Assembly: GCA_942491575.1 (NCBI GenBank)
Contig: CALOBT010000025.1
Location: 2,728,001-2,792,000, forward strand
Reading direction: 5' to 3'
Source of the DNA: CAZHNW01 sp942491575
GTDB lineage: Bacteria > Spirochaetota > UBA4802 > UBA5550
Length of the DNA stretch: 64,000 nucleotides
The translations under genes and the position numbers were made by a program. The notes under the pieces are model-generated. The model saw nothing but the letters and a program-made list of their open reading frames with translations, was not told the DNA's origin and did no database searches. This document shows positions 54,390-62,815 of the stretch, one piece after another (position 1 is the first letter of the stretch; every line of letters starts with the position of its first letter).

Positions 54390-54812
54390 TTATTCCCGGC
54401 CCGGTAATGAAGTTTTGGTGACACTGCCGGGACTGCTGGAATATGCATCTTCCACTACTTTCTGAGGATCCTTTTTATGTCCACCGGTAATAATCATATT
54501 ACCCTTTACGACTACACCACGCTGAATTGAAATTGCCGGAGCGATTATATCTCCCAGAACCTTACCTGTCTCCAGAAGTTTTACTTCCTCTTCAGCTTTA
54601 ATATTTCCGATGACTGTACCTGCCACAACAACTGAGCGGGCCATAATATCGGTTTTTACCCGGCCGGTGACCCCCACAACAAGTTCATCATCAGTTTTGA
54701 TTTCACCCTCGAATTTTCCGTCAATTCGAAGAGAACCACTGATATAGAATTTACCCTCGAAAACAGAACCTGTTCCAATGGTACTGTTGATAAAATCACC
54801 CTTTGCAGCCAT
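54390..54812 (-). CDS. Bactofilin
   Basis: The product has 140 residues. A short N-terminal tail precedes a single bactofilin (DUF583) beta-helix domain, with regularly spaced short strands (KFYISGSLRIDGKFEGEIKTDDELVVGVTGRVKTDIMA, GTVIGNIKAEEEVKLLETGKVLGDI). A Pro/Ser/Lys-rich C-terminal tail follows. Bactofilins polymerise into filaments without nucleotides and position wall enzymes. The M23 peptidase gene follows it. A good GGAG site is present. Confidence 0.95.
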   Translation of the reverse strand: MAAKGDFINSTIGTGSVFEGKFYISGSLRIDGKFEGEIKTDDELVVGVTGRVKTDIMARSVVVAGTVIGNIKAEEEVKLLETGKVLGDIIAPAISIQRGVVVKGNMIITGGHKKDPQKVVEDAYSSSPGSVTKTSLPGRE

Positions 54813-54952
54813 GAGATATCTCCTTTTTAAAGATGGTTCAATTAAATATATATTATTAGAGTCGTTTCAATAAAGCATAGTGATGCAACTTTTGGGTACT
54901 TTACTCGCAGCGGCAGAGAAAAATCAAGCAAGAAAAAAGAGAAGAAAAGCTT

Positions 54953-56221
54953 TTATGACAAAATATGCAGATCTGATGCGGGGATGGCTTCCTCTTTTGT
55001 TTTTCCAAGAAAAATCAATGACATTATTTTTTCAGCAAAGAGTCTCTCTGCGACCCGCTGAAAATCATCCATGGTAATTGCATCGATAGATCCCGTTATT
55101 TCATCAAAGGTGTAATGCCTGCCGAAGGTCATTTCATTTTTTGCAAGCTGTCCCATGCGGACTTCAATACTCTCAAAACTCAGGGCAAGGTTTCCCTTCA
55201 TAAAGGTTTTGGCATCCTGTAATTCTTCTGCCGAAATACCCTTGGAAAGCATTTTTCTGCATTCTTCTATTATCAGCGAGACGGCAAAATTAAAATTTTC
55301 CGGCGCCGTAGCGCTGTAAATACCAAAAAGACCTCGATCGGAGAAAGAGGAATGGAAGGAATACACTGAATAGCTGAGAGCATGCTCCTCTCTGATTTTC
55401 TGAAAAAGCCTTGAGGACATGCTGCCCCCCAGAATTGTACTGAGAAGGTAAAGGCCCCAACGGTCATCATCGTCCCTTCGAAAACCTTCAGAACCGATGC
55501 AGAAATGGATCTGTTCAAGATCCCTTTCTTCGTAATGATAAACAGGATTAAAGGAAATATTTTCAGAACCGCCTTCCTTCTGTTTTTCAACAACAGACTC
55601 GCCGTTAAAATATTCTCCAATCAGATTACGTGATTGATCGATATCAAAATTTCCGGCTATGACAAAGATGGCATTATCATCCCGATAATGGTCCCGATAA
55701 AACTGATTTAGAGAATCCCTTGTAGTAGCGGTTATTCCTTCTGAATTTCCCAGAATACCATGACTCAGGGGATGTCCCGTCAGCATATACTCAAGAAAAA
55801 GATCATGGATAAGTTCGTCCGGCGTATCATCATACATACGGATTTCTTCCAGAATAACATTTTTTTCTTTTTCCAGTTCTTCTGCATCTATACGGGAGTG
55901 ATAGTACATATCCGCAAGAATCCTGATTGCAAGATCCAGGTGATCGGATATTACATTGATATAATAACAGGTGTATTCGCGATTTGTAGCAGCATTGTGC
56001 TGTCCCCCGACCCGGTCAACTAGACGGGCAATATCCTGTGCGGAATACTGCTCTGTCCCCTTGAAAAGCATATGTTCCACAAAGTGGGCATATCCATACT
56101 GACCCCTTTCTTCCATCCGAGAGCCGGTTTTCAGCCAGAGACCAACGGAGACGGAGGCAACACCTGGGACGGGCTCAAGGAGAACCGTGAGCCCGTTCTG
56201 CTGTCTATATTTGGTAATCAT
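54953..56221 (-). CDS. M16 family (insulinase-like) metalloprotease
   Basis: The product has 422 residues. The inverted zinc motif HFVEH is near residue 47, with the second Glu ligand region (EKEKNVILEEIRMYDD, near 115). The C-terminal half is the non-catalytic M16_C domain (SSRLFQKIREEHALSYSVYSFHSS). Small M16 proteases such as this commonly follow pnp in bacteria. It is cytoplasmic by sequence, with no signal peptide. It starts 13 bases after pnp and belongs to that operon. Confidence 0.93.
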   Translation of the reverse strand: MITKYRQQNGLTVLLEPVPGVASVSVGLWLKTGSRMEERGQYGYAHFVEHMLFKGTEQYSAQDIARLVDRVGGQHNAATNREYTCYYINVISDHLDLAIRILADMYYHSRIDAEELEKEKNVILEEIRMYDDTPDELIHDLFLEYMLTGHPLSHGILGNSEGITATTRDSLNQFYRDHYRDDNAIFVIAGNFDIDQSRNLIGEYFNGESVVEKQKEGGSENISFNPVYHYEERDLEQIHFCIGSEGFRRDDDDRWGLYLLSTILGGSMSSRLFQKIREEHALSYSVYSFHSSFSDRGLFGIYSATAPENFNFAVSLIIEECRKMLSKGISAEELQDAKTFMKGNLALSFESIEVRMGQLAKNEMTFGRHYTFDEITGSIDAITMDDFQRVAERLFAEKIMSLIFLGKTKEEAIPASDLHILS

Positions 56222-56234
56222 TAAAAGTCAGTAA

Positions 56235-58310
56235 TTATTCCTGAGCGTCTTTAATGCTCAGGTCAACTCTTCCCTGCTTGTCTACCTTAATAACCTTCAC
56301 CCTGACCTTATCACCAAGGCTGAGAACGTCCTCTACAGAACGGACCCTCTCCCTGGAAAGGTTAGAAATATGAACAAGTCCTTCCTTACCGGGAAGAAAT
56401 TCAACAAAGGCACCGAACTCAACAATTTTCTTAACAGTAGCGTCGTACATAGTTCCCACCTTCACACTGCTGACGAGTCCTTCTATGTAGTTTAGTGCAT
56501 TCTGGATAGCTTCGGCGCTGTCAGAACTAGCGGTAACCGTACCGTCATCCTCAACATTGATATTAGCTCCGGTAACTTCGATAATTTTTTTAATTATCTT
56601 ACCGCCCGGGCCAATAATATCACCAATCTTATCCTGACTGATTTTCATAGTCTTCATCTTCGGGGCATGATCAGATAGTTCTGCTGAGGGAGCGGAAAGG
56701 GCTTCATTCATTTTTCCTAGGATGTGAAGACGTCCTTCCCTGGCCTGTTCCAGTGCCACCCGCATAATCTCTGTGGTGATACCTTCAATTTTGATATCCA
56801 GCTGAAATGCGGTAATACCTTCAGATGTACCGGCAACCTTAAAGTCCATGTCTCCCAGGTGATCTTCCAGTCCGAGGATATCACTCAGTACGGCATACTT
56901 GTCATCTTCCATTACCAGTCCCATTGCAATACCGGCAACTGCCGCCTTCAGGGGGACACCTGCCTGGAACATGGAGAGTGAACCTGCACAGACGGTAGCC
57001 ATTGAGGACGAACCGTTAGATTCAAGAACCTCAGAGACCTGACGAATTGTGTAGGGAAATTCATCAGAATCAGGAATTACATATTCAAGAGCCCTTTCAG
57101 CCAGCATACCGTGTCCGATTTCACGTCGTCCCACACCGCCGGTTCTGCCTGTTTCTCCCACACAAAATGGGGGAAAGTGGTAGTGGAGCATAAACCTCTT
57201 GGAGGCATCCCCTTCAAGGTTATCGAGACGCTGTGCATCACTGACGCTTCCCAGTGTCGTTATACCAAGACTCTGGGTCTGGCCCCTTGTGAAAACCGCT
57301 GAGCCGTGTGCCCTGGGGAGAAGACCGATTTTTACATCTATAGGGCGGATATCCTTAAGGCCCCTGCCATCAGCACGGGCTCCATCATTAAGGATTCGTT
57401 TACGGACAACTTCTCCGTCAAATTCATCCAGGATACTGTACGTTTCTCCGATACTGTCGGGATATTTTTCTGCAAGTTCTTCCTTTGCCTTTTCAAGAAT
57501 TGACTTGAAGGCATTTTCACGTTCTTTCTTATCTAGAATTGAAGTAAGACCTTCAATTTCTGAATAATATTTTTCCTTTATTTCACCGGCCAGTGCTTCA
57601 TCAGATGCGGCGGGAGTATATTCAAGGGGAGCTTTGTCAAACTGTGCAGCAAAGGCTTCCTGGGCATCACAGATCTTTTTAATATGATCATGTGCAAATT
57701 CTACCGCGTTGATTATATCCTCTTCTGAAACATTCTTTGAAGATCCCTCGATCATGGTAACGGCTTTTTTTGTACCGGCAACGATCAGGTCGATGTCAGA
57801 CTCTTCTGATTCGATAAAAGTAGGATTCACCAGCCATTCACCGTTAACACGTCCCACGCGTACAGCCCCAACAGGACCCTTAAAGGGCATGCCTGAAATC
57901 GACAGTGCGGCAGATGCGGCATTTATCGCAAGAATATCAGGGGCATTGATTTTATCATGAGACAGGACGTAGATAATAATCTGAACTTCATTAATAAAAT
58001 CTTTTGGAAAAAGGGGGCGAAGGGGACGGTCAGTCAGCCGGCAGGTGAGCGTTTCACGGTCACTTGGCCTTGATTCTCTCTTAATGAAACCGCCGGGGAT
58101 TTTACCCGCTGAATAAAATTTTTCACGGTAGTCTACCGTCAAAGGAAAGAAATCCTGTCCCTCCCGTACGCTTCTTGCAGCAACTGCTGAGGCGAATACT
58201 ACTGTTTCGCCGTAGGTAACGATAACAGCACCGTCTGCCTGTTTTGCCAGATAACCGGCACTAAAGGACAGCTGTTCCTTACCAACTTGAATACTTTGTT
58301 CAATACTCAT
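56235..58310 (-). CDS. pnp: Polyribonucleotide nucleotidyltransferase (PNPase)
   Basis: The product has 691 residues, full length. Two RNase PH domains (about 10-140 and 315-460, with HYHFPPFCVGETGR and GSSSMATVC), an alpha-helical linker, a KH domain (IGDIIGPGGKIIKKI, near 560) and an S1 domain (VGTMYDATVKKIVEFGAFVEF, near 625) are in the normal order. It degrades RNA 3' to 5' by phosphorolysis. A GAGAGG site precedes the ATG. A stem-loop in the 199-base gap after rpsO may regulate it. Confidence 0.98.
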   Translation of the reverse strand: MSIEQSIQVGKEQLSFSAGYLAKQADGAVIVTYGETVVFASAVAARSVREGQDFFPLTVDYREKFYSAGKIPGGFIKRESRPSDRETLTCRLTDRPLRPLFPKDFINEVQIIIYVLSHDKINAPDILAINAASAALSISGMPFKGPVGAVRVGRVNGEWLVNPTFIESEESDIDLIVAGTKKAVTMIEGSSKNVSEEDIINAVEFAHDHIKKICDAQEAFAAQFDKAPLEYTPAASDEALAGEIKEKYYSEIEGLTSILDKKERENAFKSILEKAKEELAEKYPDSIGETYSILDEFDGEVVRKRILNDGARADGRGLKDIRPIDVKIGLLPRAHGSAVFTRGQTQSLGITTLGSVSDAQRLDNLEGDASKRFMLHYHFPPFCVGETGRTGGVGRREIGHGMLAERALEYVIPDSDEFPYTIRQVSEVLESNGSSSMATVCAGSLSMFQAGVPLKAAVAGIAMGLVMEDDKYAVLSDILGLEDHLGDMDFKVAGTSEGITAFQLDIKIEGITTEIMRVALEQAREGRLHILGKMNEALSAPSAELSDHAPKMKTMKISQDKIGDIIGPGGKIIKKIIEVTGANINVEDDGTVTASSDSAEAIQNALNYIEGLVSSVKVGTMYDATVKKIVEFGAFVEFLPGKEGLVHISNLSRERVRSVEDVLSLGDKVRVKVIKVDKQGRVDLSIKDAQE

Positions 58311-58388
58311 GGTTATACCTCTCTTTATTTTTGAGGCTCTTCCACAGGACCATTAAGATTTCCGTTGCTGCCAGAATTCAGAAGTCAT

Positions 58389-58420
58389 AAATCAGTATAA
58401 AAGTTAATTTATACGGATTT
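58389..58420 (-). promoter_or_regulatory. Stem-loop in the rpsO-pnp intergenic leader
   Basis: AAATC-A-GTATAAA (58389-58401) and TTTATAC-G-GATTT (58408-58420) form a 13-position stem with one mismatch and a 6-base loop, ~79 bases before the pnp start. In enterobacteria a processed leader hairpin between rpsO and pnp mediates pnp autoregulation; the position here is comparable. No U-tract follows. Confidence 0.5.
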
Positions 58421-58509
58421 CTGGCTCCTATATTCTGACAACCGGCACCTTCTATCCCTTGTAATAATGGAGAGGCACCCGTGGAAAGCCGTTTAGAGTC
58501 CCGGTCCCC

Positions 58510-58767
58510 TTAGCGGCGGAGACCGAGTTCTTTAATCAGACTTCTATAACGCTCAAGATTTTTTTTCTTCAGGTATCCGAGAAGCCGACGACGCTGTCCG
58601 ACCATTTTTAGAAGGCCGCGTCGAGAATGATGATCTTTCTTGTGAACTTTAAAATGTTCTGTCAGATGATTAATTCTTTCAGTAAGAATAGCTATCTGAA
58701 CTTCCGGTGATCCTGTATCCGTATCATGGATTTTGTACTTTGAAATTATCTCGTTTTTTGCTTCCAT
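58510..58767 (-). CDS. rpsO: 30S ribosomal protein S15
   Basis: The product has 85 residues, slightly shorter than usual (88-89). The S15 core is intact: DTGSPEVQIAILTERINHLTEHFKVHKKDHHSRRGL and VGQRRRLLGYLKK. It binds 16S rRNA in the platform. The best Shine-Dalgarno (AGGAGG) is 14 bases ahead of the ATG, farther than normal, and no ATG, GTG or TTG lies between; the missing N-terminal residues make a start slightly upstream at a rare codon conceivable. Confidence 0.97.
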   Translation of the reverse strand: MEAKNEIISKYKIHDTDTGSPEVQIAILTERINHLTEHFKVHKKDHHSRRGLLKMVGQRRRLLGYLKKKNLERYRSLIKELGLRR

Positions 58768-58846
58768 ATCAGTTATTTCTTCCTCCTCGTTGAGTTCGAT
58801 TTTACTTTAATTCGTTGATTATCATGGCGAAGGTCAATTTTTTACT

Positions 58847-59785
58847 CTATAAATGCTCCATATTTCCAAAACCCAGCACGTTTCGGTATTTAATGTGCCA
58901 TTTATCAATATCTATATCTGCGATTGCAATTAAATTTTTACATTTATCTACAATAACATAGGTTTTTTTTTCTCCCTCTTCAAGGGATATCACCTGATTA
59001 AGCGAAAAGAATGCCCCGGTCATTACCCTTCGGACTGCCTCATCACTGATAGTGGCAACACTGAATCCCTGCAGTGCCTCCAGGGGAGAGGGCAAAAAGG
59101 AAGTTTTTTCTTCCTTCGGTGAATATTTCTCCAGCTCTTCAAGGGTTGCGGCACGGTCAACAGAAAAAGCTCCAGACTCAAGACGCCGTAATGCCGCTAA
59201 AAAGGCTCCGCACCCCAGAGCTTCGCCCAAATCACGGGCTATCGAACGAATATATGTACCCTTGGAACAGGAAATTTCACATTCAATTCTTCCCTCACGG
59301 GAATCATAATTCAACAATTCCACACCATAGACGGTAACTCGCCTGGAGGAAAGAGTTACCTCTTCTCCGCTTCGCATCCGGTCAGAGGCCCGCTTTCCCT
59401 TGATTTTAAGGGCTGAATACTGCGGGGGAAGTTGTTCTATCGTCCCCCTGAATTCCATCAGGGCTTCATAAACCTGCTCAACGGTGAGATCCTCAAAGGA
59501 ACCGCTACGGATAACTTCCCCCTCGAAATCATCAGTTTCAGTTGTTCTCCCCAGTTGGATTGTTGCGCGATAACGCTTATCGCTCTCCAGAAAATATTGA
59601 GTCAGCTTTGTCATTTTCCCGGTACAGATAACCAGAAGTCCTGAAGCGAAACGATCCAGGGTACCGGAATGTCCCACCTTTCGGGTTCCGGCAATTTTTT
59701 TCATCCTGGCAACCACTTCAAAGGAAGTAAAACCTTCAGGCTTATCCACCAGGATTATATTGTGCTCAAACTTTGAATCTTTCAA
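58847..59785 (-). CDS. truB: tRNA pseudouridine-55 synthase
   Basis: The product has 312 residues. The catalytic Asp is in HSGTLDRFASGLL (near residue 44), where most bacteria have LDPLATG. The KRYRATIQLG, PPQYSALKIKGKRASD and SCSKGTYIRSIARDLG motifs are all typical. The C-terminal PUA-like part is shorter and divergent. It makes pseudouridine in the T-loop of tRNAs. The start is a TTG (no ATG until residue 28). It follows rbfA by 19 bases. Confidence 0.95.
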   Translation of the reverse strand: MKDSKFEHNIILVDKPEGFTSFEVVARMKKIAGTRKVGHSGTLDRFASGLLVICTGKMTKLTQYFLESDKRYRATIQLGRTTETDDFEGEVIRSGSFEDLTVEQVYEALMEFRGTIEQLPPQYSALKIKGKRASDRMRSGEEVTLSSRRVTVYGVELLNYDSREGRIECEISCSKGTYIRSIARDLGEALGCGAFLAALRRLESGAFSVDRAATLEELEKYSPKEEKTSFLPSPLEALQGFSVATISDEAVRRVMTGAFFSLNQVISLEEGEKKTYVIVDKCKNLIAIADIDIDKWHIKYRNVLGFGNMEHL

Positions 59786-59804
59786 AATACTCTAATGAAG
59801 TAAA

Positions 59805-60203
59805 TTACTCTGTCGACTCATCTTCGTCCGACTCATTTGATTCGTCTTTCGGTATATCTAGACTATCTATAAGGTCTACCATACGGACTCCGTCAGCAAC
59901 AGAGCCATCAAGCACGAAGGAGATATGGGGAACATGGCGCAAACGTATTTCTTTCCCAAGGCGATGTTGAACATAGCCCGTGGCAGAACGCAGCCCTTCA
60001 ATCGTTTTGCGCATCTCTTTGGGAGTACCCAGAACAGAGATCCCTATTTCAACTTCAGAAAAATCCCTGTTCAATTCAACTTTCGTTATCGTCGTAAATC
60101 CAATTCGGGGATCTTTAATTTCAGAAATAATTATTTCCGATACAACCCGCCGTATAAGTTCTTCAATCTTATCTTTTCTATATGCCATTCGTCCTGCCGG
60201 CAC
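59805..60203 (-). CDS. rbfA: 30S ribosome-binding factor A
   Basis: The product has 132 residues. The KH-like fold is recognised from ELIRRVVSEIIISEIKDPRIGFTTITKVELNRDFSEVEIGISV and the late RLGKEIRLRHVPHISFVLD. The C-terminal ~20 residues are an acidic tail (KDESNESDEDESTE) beyond the usual fold. It helps mature the 16S rRNA 5' end. It lies between infB and truB, 16 bases after infB. Confidence 0.96.
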   Translation of the reverse strand: MPAGRMAYRKDKIEELIRRVVSEIIISEIKDPRIGFTTITKVELNRDFSEVEIGISVLGTPKEMRKTIEGLRSATGYVQHRLGKEIRLRHVPHISFVLDGSVADGVRMVDLIDSLDIPKDESNESDEDESTE

Positions 60204-60219
60204 TTACGGAAAGTGCCAT

Positions 60220-62679
60220 CTATTCCAGTGTTTTTGCAACCTCAATCAGTTCATAGGATTCGAAGGTGTCACCATCTTTAAGATCGTTATAATTGATGAG
60301 ACCGAAACCGAATTCCTGTCCTGCGACAACTTCACTTACATCATCTTTGAACCGTTTAAGTGATTTCAGTTCTCCATCAAAGATTACAACACCGTCTCGG
60401 ATAAGCCGTATCTTTGAACTTCTCTTAATTTTTCCTGAGTTGAGGAAAGCCCCTGCAATGGTACCAAGCTTGGAAATCTTGAATATCTGTTTGATTTCAC
60501 CTGAACCCTGGATTTCTTCTTTAATATCCGGAGAAAGCATGCCTTCCATGGCTGCCTTAATATCATCTGTTGCTTCAAAAATAATGTTATAAAACTTAAT
60601 AGAGACGCTTTCACGTTCAGCAACCTCAGAAACTTTTCCTGTTGGCCGCACATGGTAACCAATAATTATTGCATTGGATGCTGATGCCAGCATTACATCC
60701 GATTCATTGATTCCACCCGTAGCTGTATGTATTACATTGACTCTGATTTCATCATTTGAAAGTTTCTCAAGAGCCTCCGCGAGAGCCTGTGCCGAACCGT
60801 CAACATCGGCCTTAACAATAACGCAGAGTTCCTGCACTTCACCTTCGCGGATCATATCATTGAGAGATTCTAATGTGACTTTTCGTACCTTTTTAGCTGA
60901 TTCGATACGCCGATATTCAAGACGTTTCTGCGAGATCTGTTTGGCGATTCTTTCTGAAGCCACCTGCTCAAAAGGATCCCCGGCTCCCGGTACGCCATCA
61001 AGACCGATAAGTTCAACAGGAGTGGATGGCCCCGCTTCAGTAATGGGCTCTCCCTTGTCATTAAACATGGCTCGAACCCTGCCGCCGAAATGCCCGACGA
61101 CAAATGGATCTCCAACCTTTAAAATACCCTGCTGAACAAGGAGGGTTGCTACAGGTCCGCGCCCGGAATCGAGTCTGGCTTCAATGACTACACCCTTTGC
61201 AAGTAATTTAGAATTCGCCTTTAACTCGAGCATCTCAGACTGAATAAGAACAAGTTCAAGAATGCCTTCAATATTTATTTTCTGTTTGGCACTTATTTCA
61301 GCAAAAAGAGTCGTGCCACCCCATTCTTCAGGGATAAGGTCATAATTTGCAAGTTCGGTTCGAACCTTCTGTGGATTTGCGTCCTCAAGGTCGATTTTAT
61401 TGATCGCCACGATGATGGGGACATTGGCGGCCTTTGCGTGATCAATTGCTTCAATTGTCTGCGGCATAACGCCATCATTTGCTGCCACCACAAGGATAAC
61501 AATATCAGTTACCTGTGCACCCCGTGCCCGCATTGTGGTAAAGGCTGCGTGACCAGGTGTATCAAGAAAAGTAATCTTTTTCCCGTTAACTTCCACCTGG
61601 TAGGCACCGATATGCTGTGTAATGCCGCCATGTTCAGAATCCGCAACATTCGCTTCACGTACCGCATCCAGTAATTTCGTCTTACCATGGTCAACGTGAC
61701 CCATAACAGTGACTACTGGATAACGTTCCGTATAATCTTCAGGTTTATCCACTTCATCATGTTTAATGATTGTATCATCATAGAGGGAAACAACGTTTAC
61801 TCTGGTATTATATTCATCCGCCAGGAGAGTAGCAGTATCAGAATCTATTGACTGGTTAATAGTAACCATCTCTCCAAGTTTCATCAGTTTTGCAATAACT
61901 TCACTGGCTTTCACATTCAGTTTTTTCGCCAGTTCACCAACAGTGACATTTTCAGTAATGCTTATTTCATCCGGGGTAACCGCTTCCCGCTTAACAGGGG
62001 CCTGTGGTCGTTTCCGGTGATCGATTCGCTTCTCTGTAAATTTATCTTTTTTATTATATGTCTTTCTGGAATCCTTTGCCTTGTCTTTACCCTTATCTTT
62101 CTTTCTTTTCTTTGAATCGTCTTCAGATACCGGGGCTTCCTTTCCAGCAGGCTTTTCAGCAACCTTCGGTTTGGGTCTATTATCCCGTTTTGATTCAGGC
62201 TTTTCAGGTTTCTTTTCTTCTTTTTTCGGTTTTTCAGGGGCCTTTGCTTTTGCCTTTCTTTCTTCCTGCTGTTTCTTTTCGGCTTCAGCCTTCCGGGCTA
62301 CGGCTTCTGCGCGCTTTCTTGAATCTTCCTTTTTTTGACGTTCCGCGGCTTCTTTTGCTGCCTCAGCAGGCGTTAGTTTCCCCGGTTTCCTTGCAGGTTT
62401 TGGACGACCATCAGGCTGAGTAGAATCACCGGCCACCTGTTTAACATCCTTTGAAGCATGAACCTTACGTTTGAGCTTTATTTTTTTGCCCTTACGTACT
62501 TTTTCAATCTTCTGGGCTTTTTTTGTCTTTATCACTTCAATTTTCTTTTCGATGAGAAAGACTTCCTGCTCAGATACATCTGATTCACCATCCCCGCAGG
62601 AAATTCCCAGATCTTTACAGACCTCAAGAACATCATCAATGGAGATATGGTTACGCGTTGCAATTTCAATAGCCTTCAT
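60220..62679 (-). CDS. infB: Translation initiation factor IF-2
   Basis: The product has 819 residues. An IF2_N domain-like helix bundle at the extreme N-terminus precedes a long, highly charged Lys/Glu/Pro/Ala linker (about 60-230). A second IF2_N motif (TVGELAKKLNVKASEVIAKLMK) follows, then the G domain with GHVDHGKT, DTPGH, NKID and SAK, and domains II-IV. It delivers initiator tRNA to the ribosome. It lies between nusA and rbfA as in most bacteria. Confidence 0.98.
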   Translation of the reverse strand: MKAIEIATRNHISIDDVLEVCKDLGISCGDGESDVSEQEVFLIEKKIEVIKTKKAQKIEKVRKGKKIKLKRKVHASKDVKQVAGDSTQPDGRPKPARKPGKLTPAEAAKEAAERQKKEDSRKRAEAVARKAEAEKKQQEERKAKAKAPEKPKKEEKKPEKPESKRDNRPKPKVAEKPAGKEAPVSEDDSKKRKKDKGKDKAKDSRKTYNKKDKFTEKRIDHRKRPQAPVKREAVTPDEISITENVTVGELAKKLNVKASEVIAKLMKLGEMVTINQSIDSDTATLLADEYNTRVNVVSLYDDTIIKHDEVDKPEDYTERYPVVTVMGHVDHGKTKLLDAVREANVADSEHGGITQHIGAYQVEVNGKKITFLDTPGHAAFTTMRARGAQVTDIVILVVAANDGVMPQTIEAIDHAKAANVPIIVAINKIDLEDANPQKVRTELANYDLIPEEWGGTTLFAEISAKQKINIEGILELVLIQSEMLELKANSKLLAKGVVIEARLDSGRGPVATLLVQQGILKVGDPFVVGHFGGRVRAMFNDKGEPITEAGPSTPVELIGLDGVPGAGDPFEQVASERIAKQISQKRLEYRRIESAKKVRKVTLESLNDMIREGEVQELCVIVKADVDGSAQALAEALEKLSNDEIRVNVIHTATGGINESDVMLASASNAIIIGYHVRPTGKVSEVAERESVSIKFYNIIFEATDDIKAAMEGMLSPDIKEEIQGSGEIKQIFKISKLGTIAGAFLNSGKIKRSSKIRLIRDGVVIFDGELKSLKRFKDDVSEVVAGQEFGFGLINYNDLKDGDTFESYELIEVAKTLE

Positions 62680-62815
62680 GGAACACCAAATACCTTTTTA
62701 CATTTATATAAAGGAAATCTTTTCTTATAAAAACAAGTTAAAGTTATTTCCTCCTGACACCGGAAAAACAACGGCAAAATATTTCTACCCTGCCGGCATA
62801 CCGTGTCTGATCACT

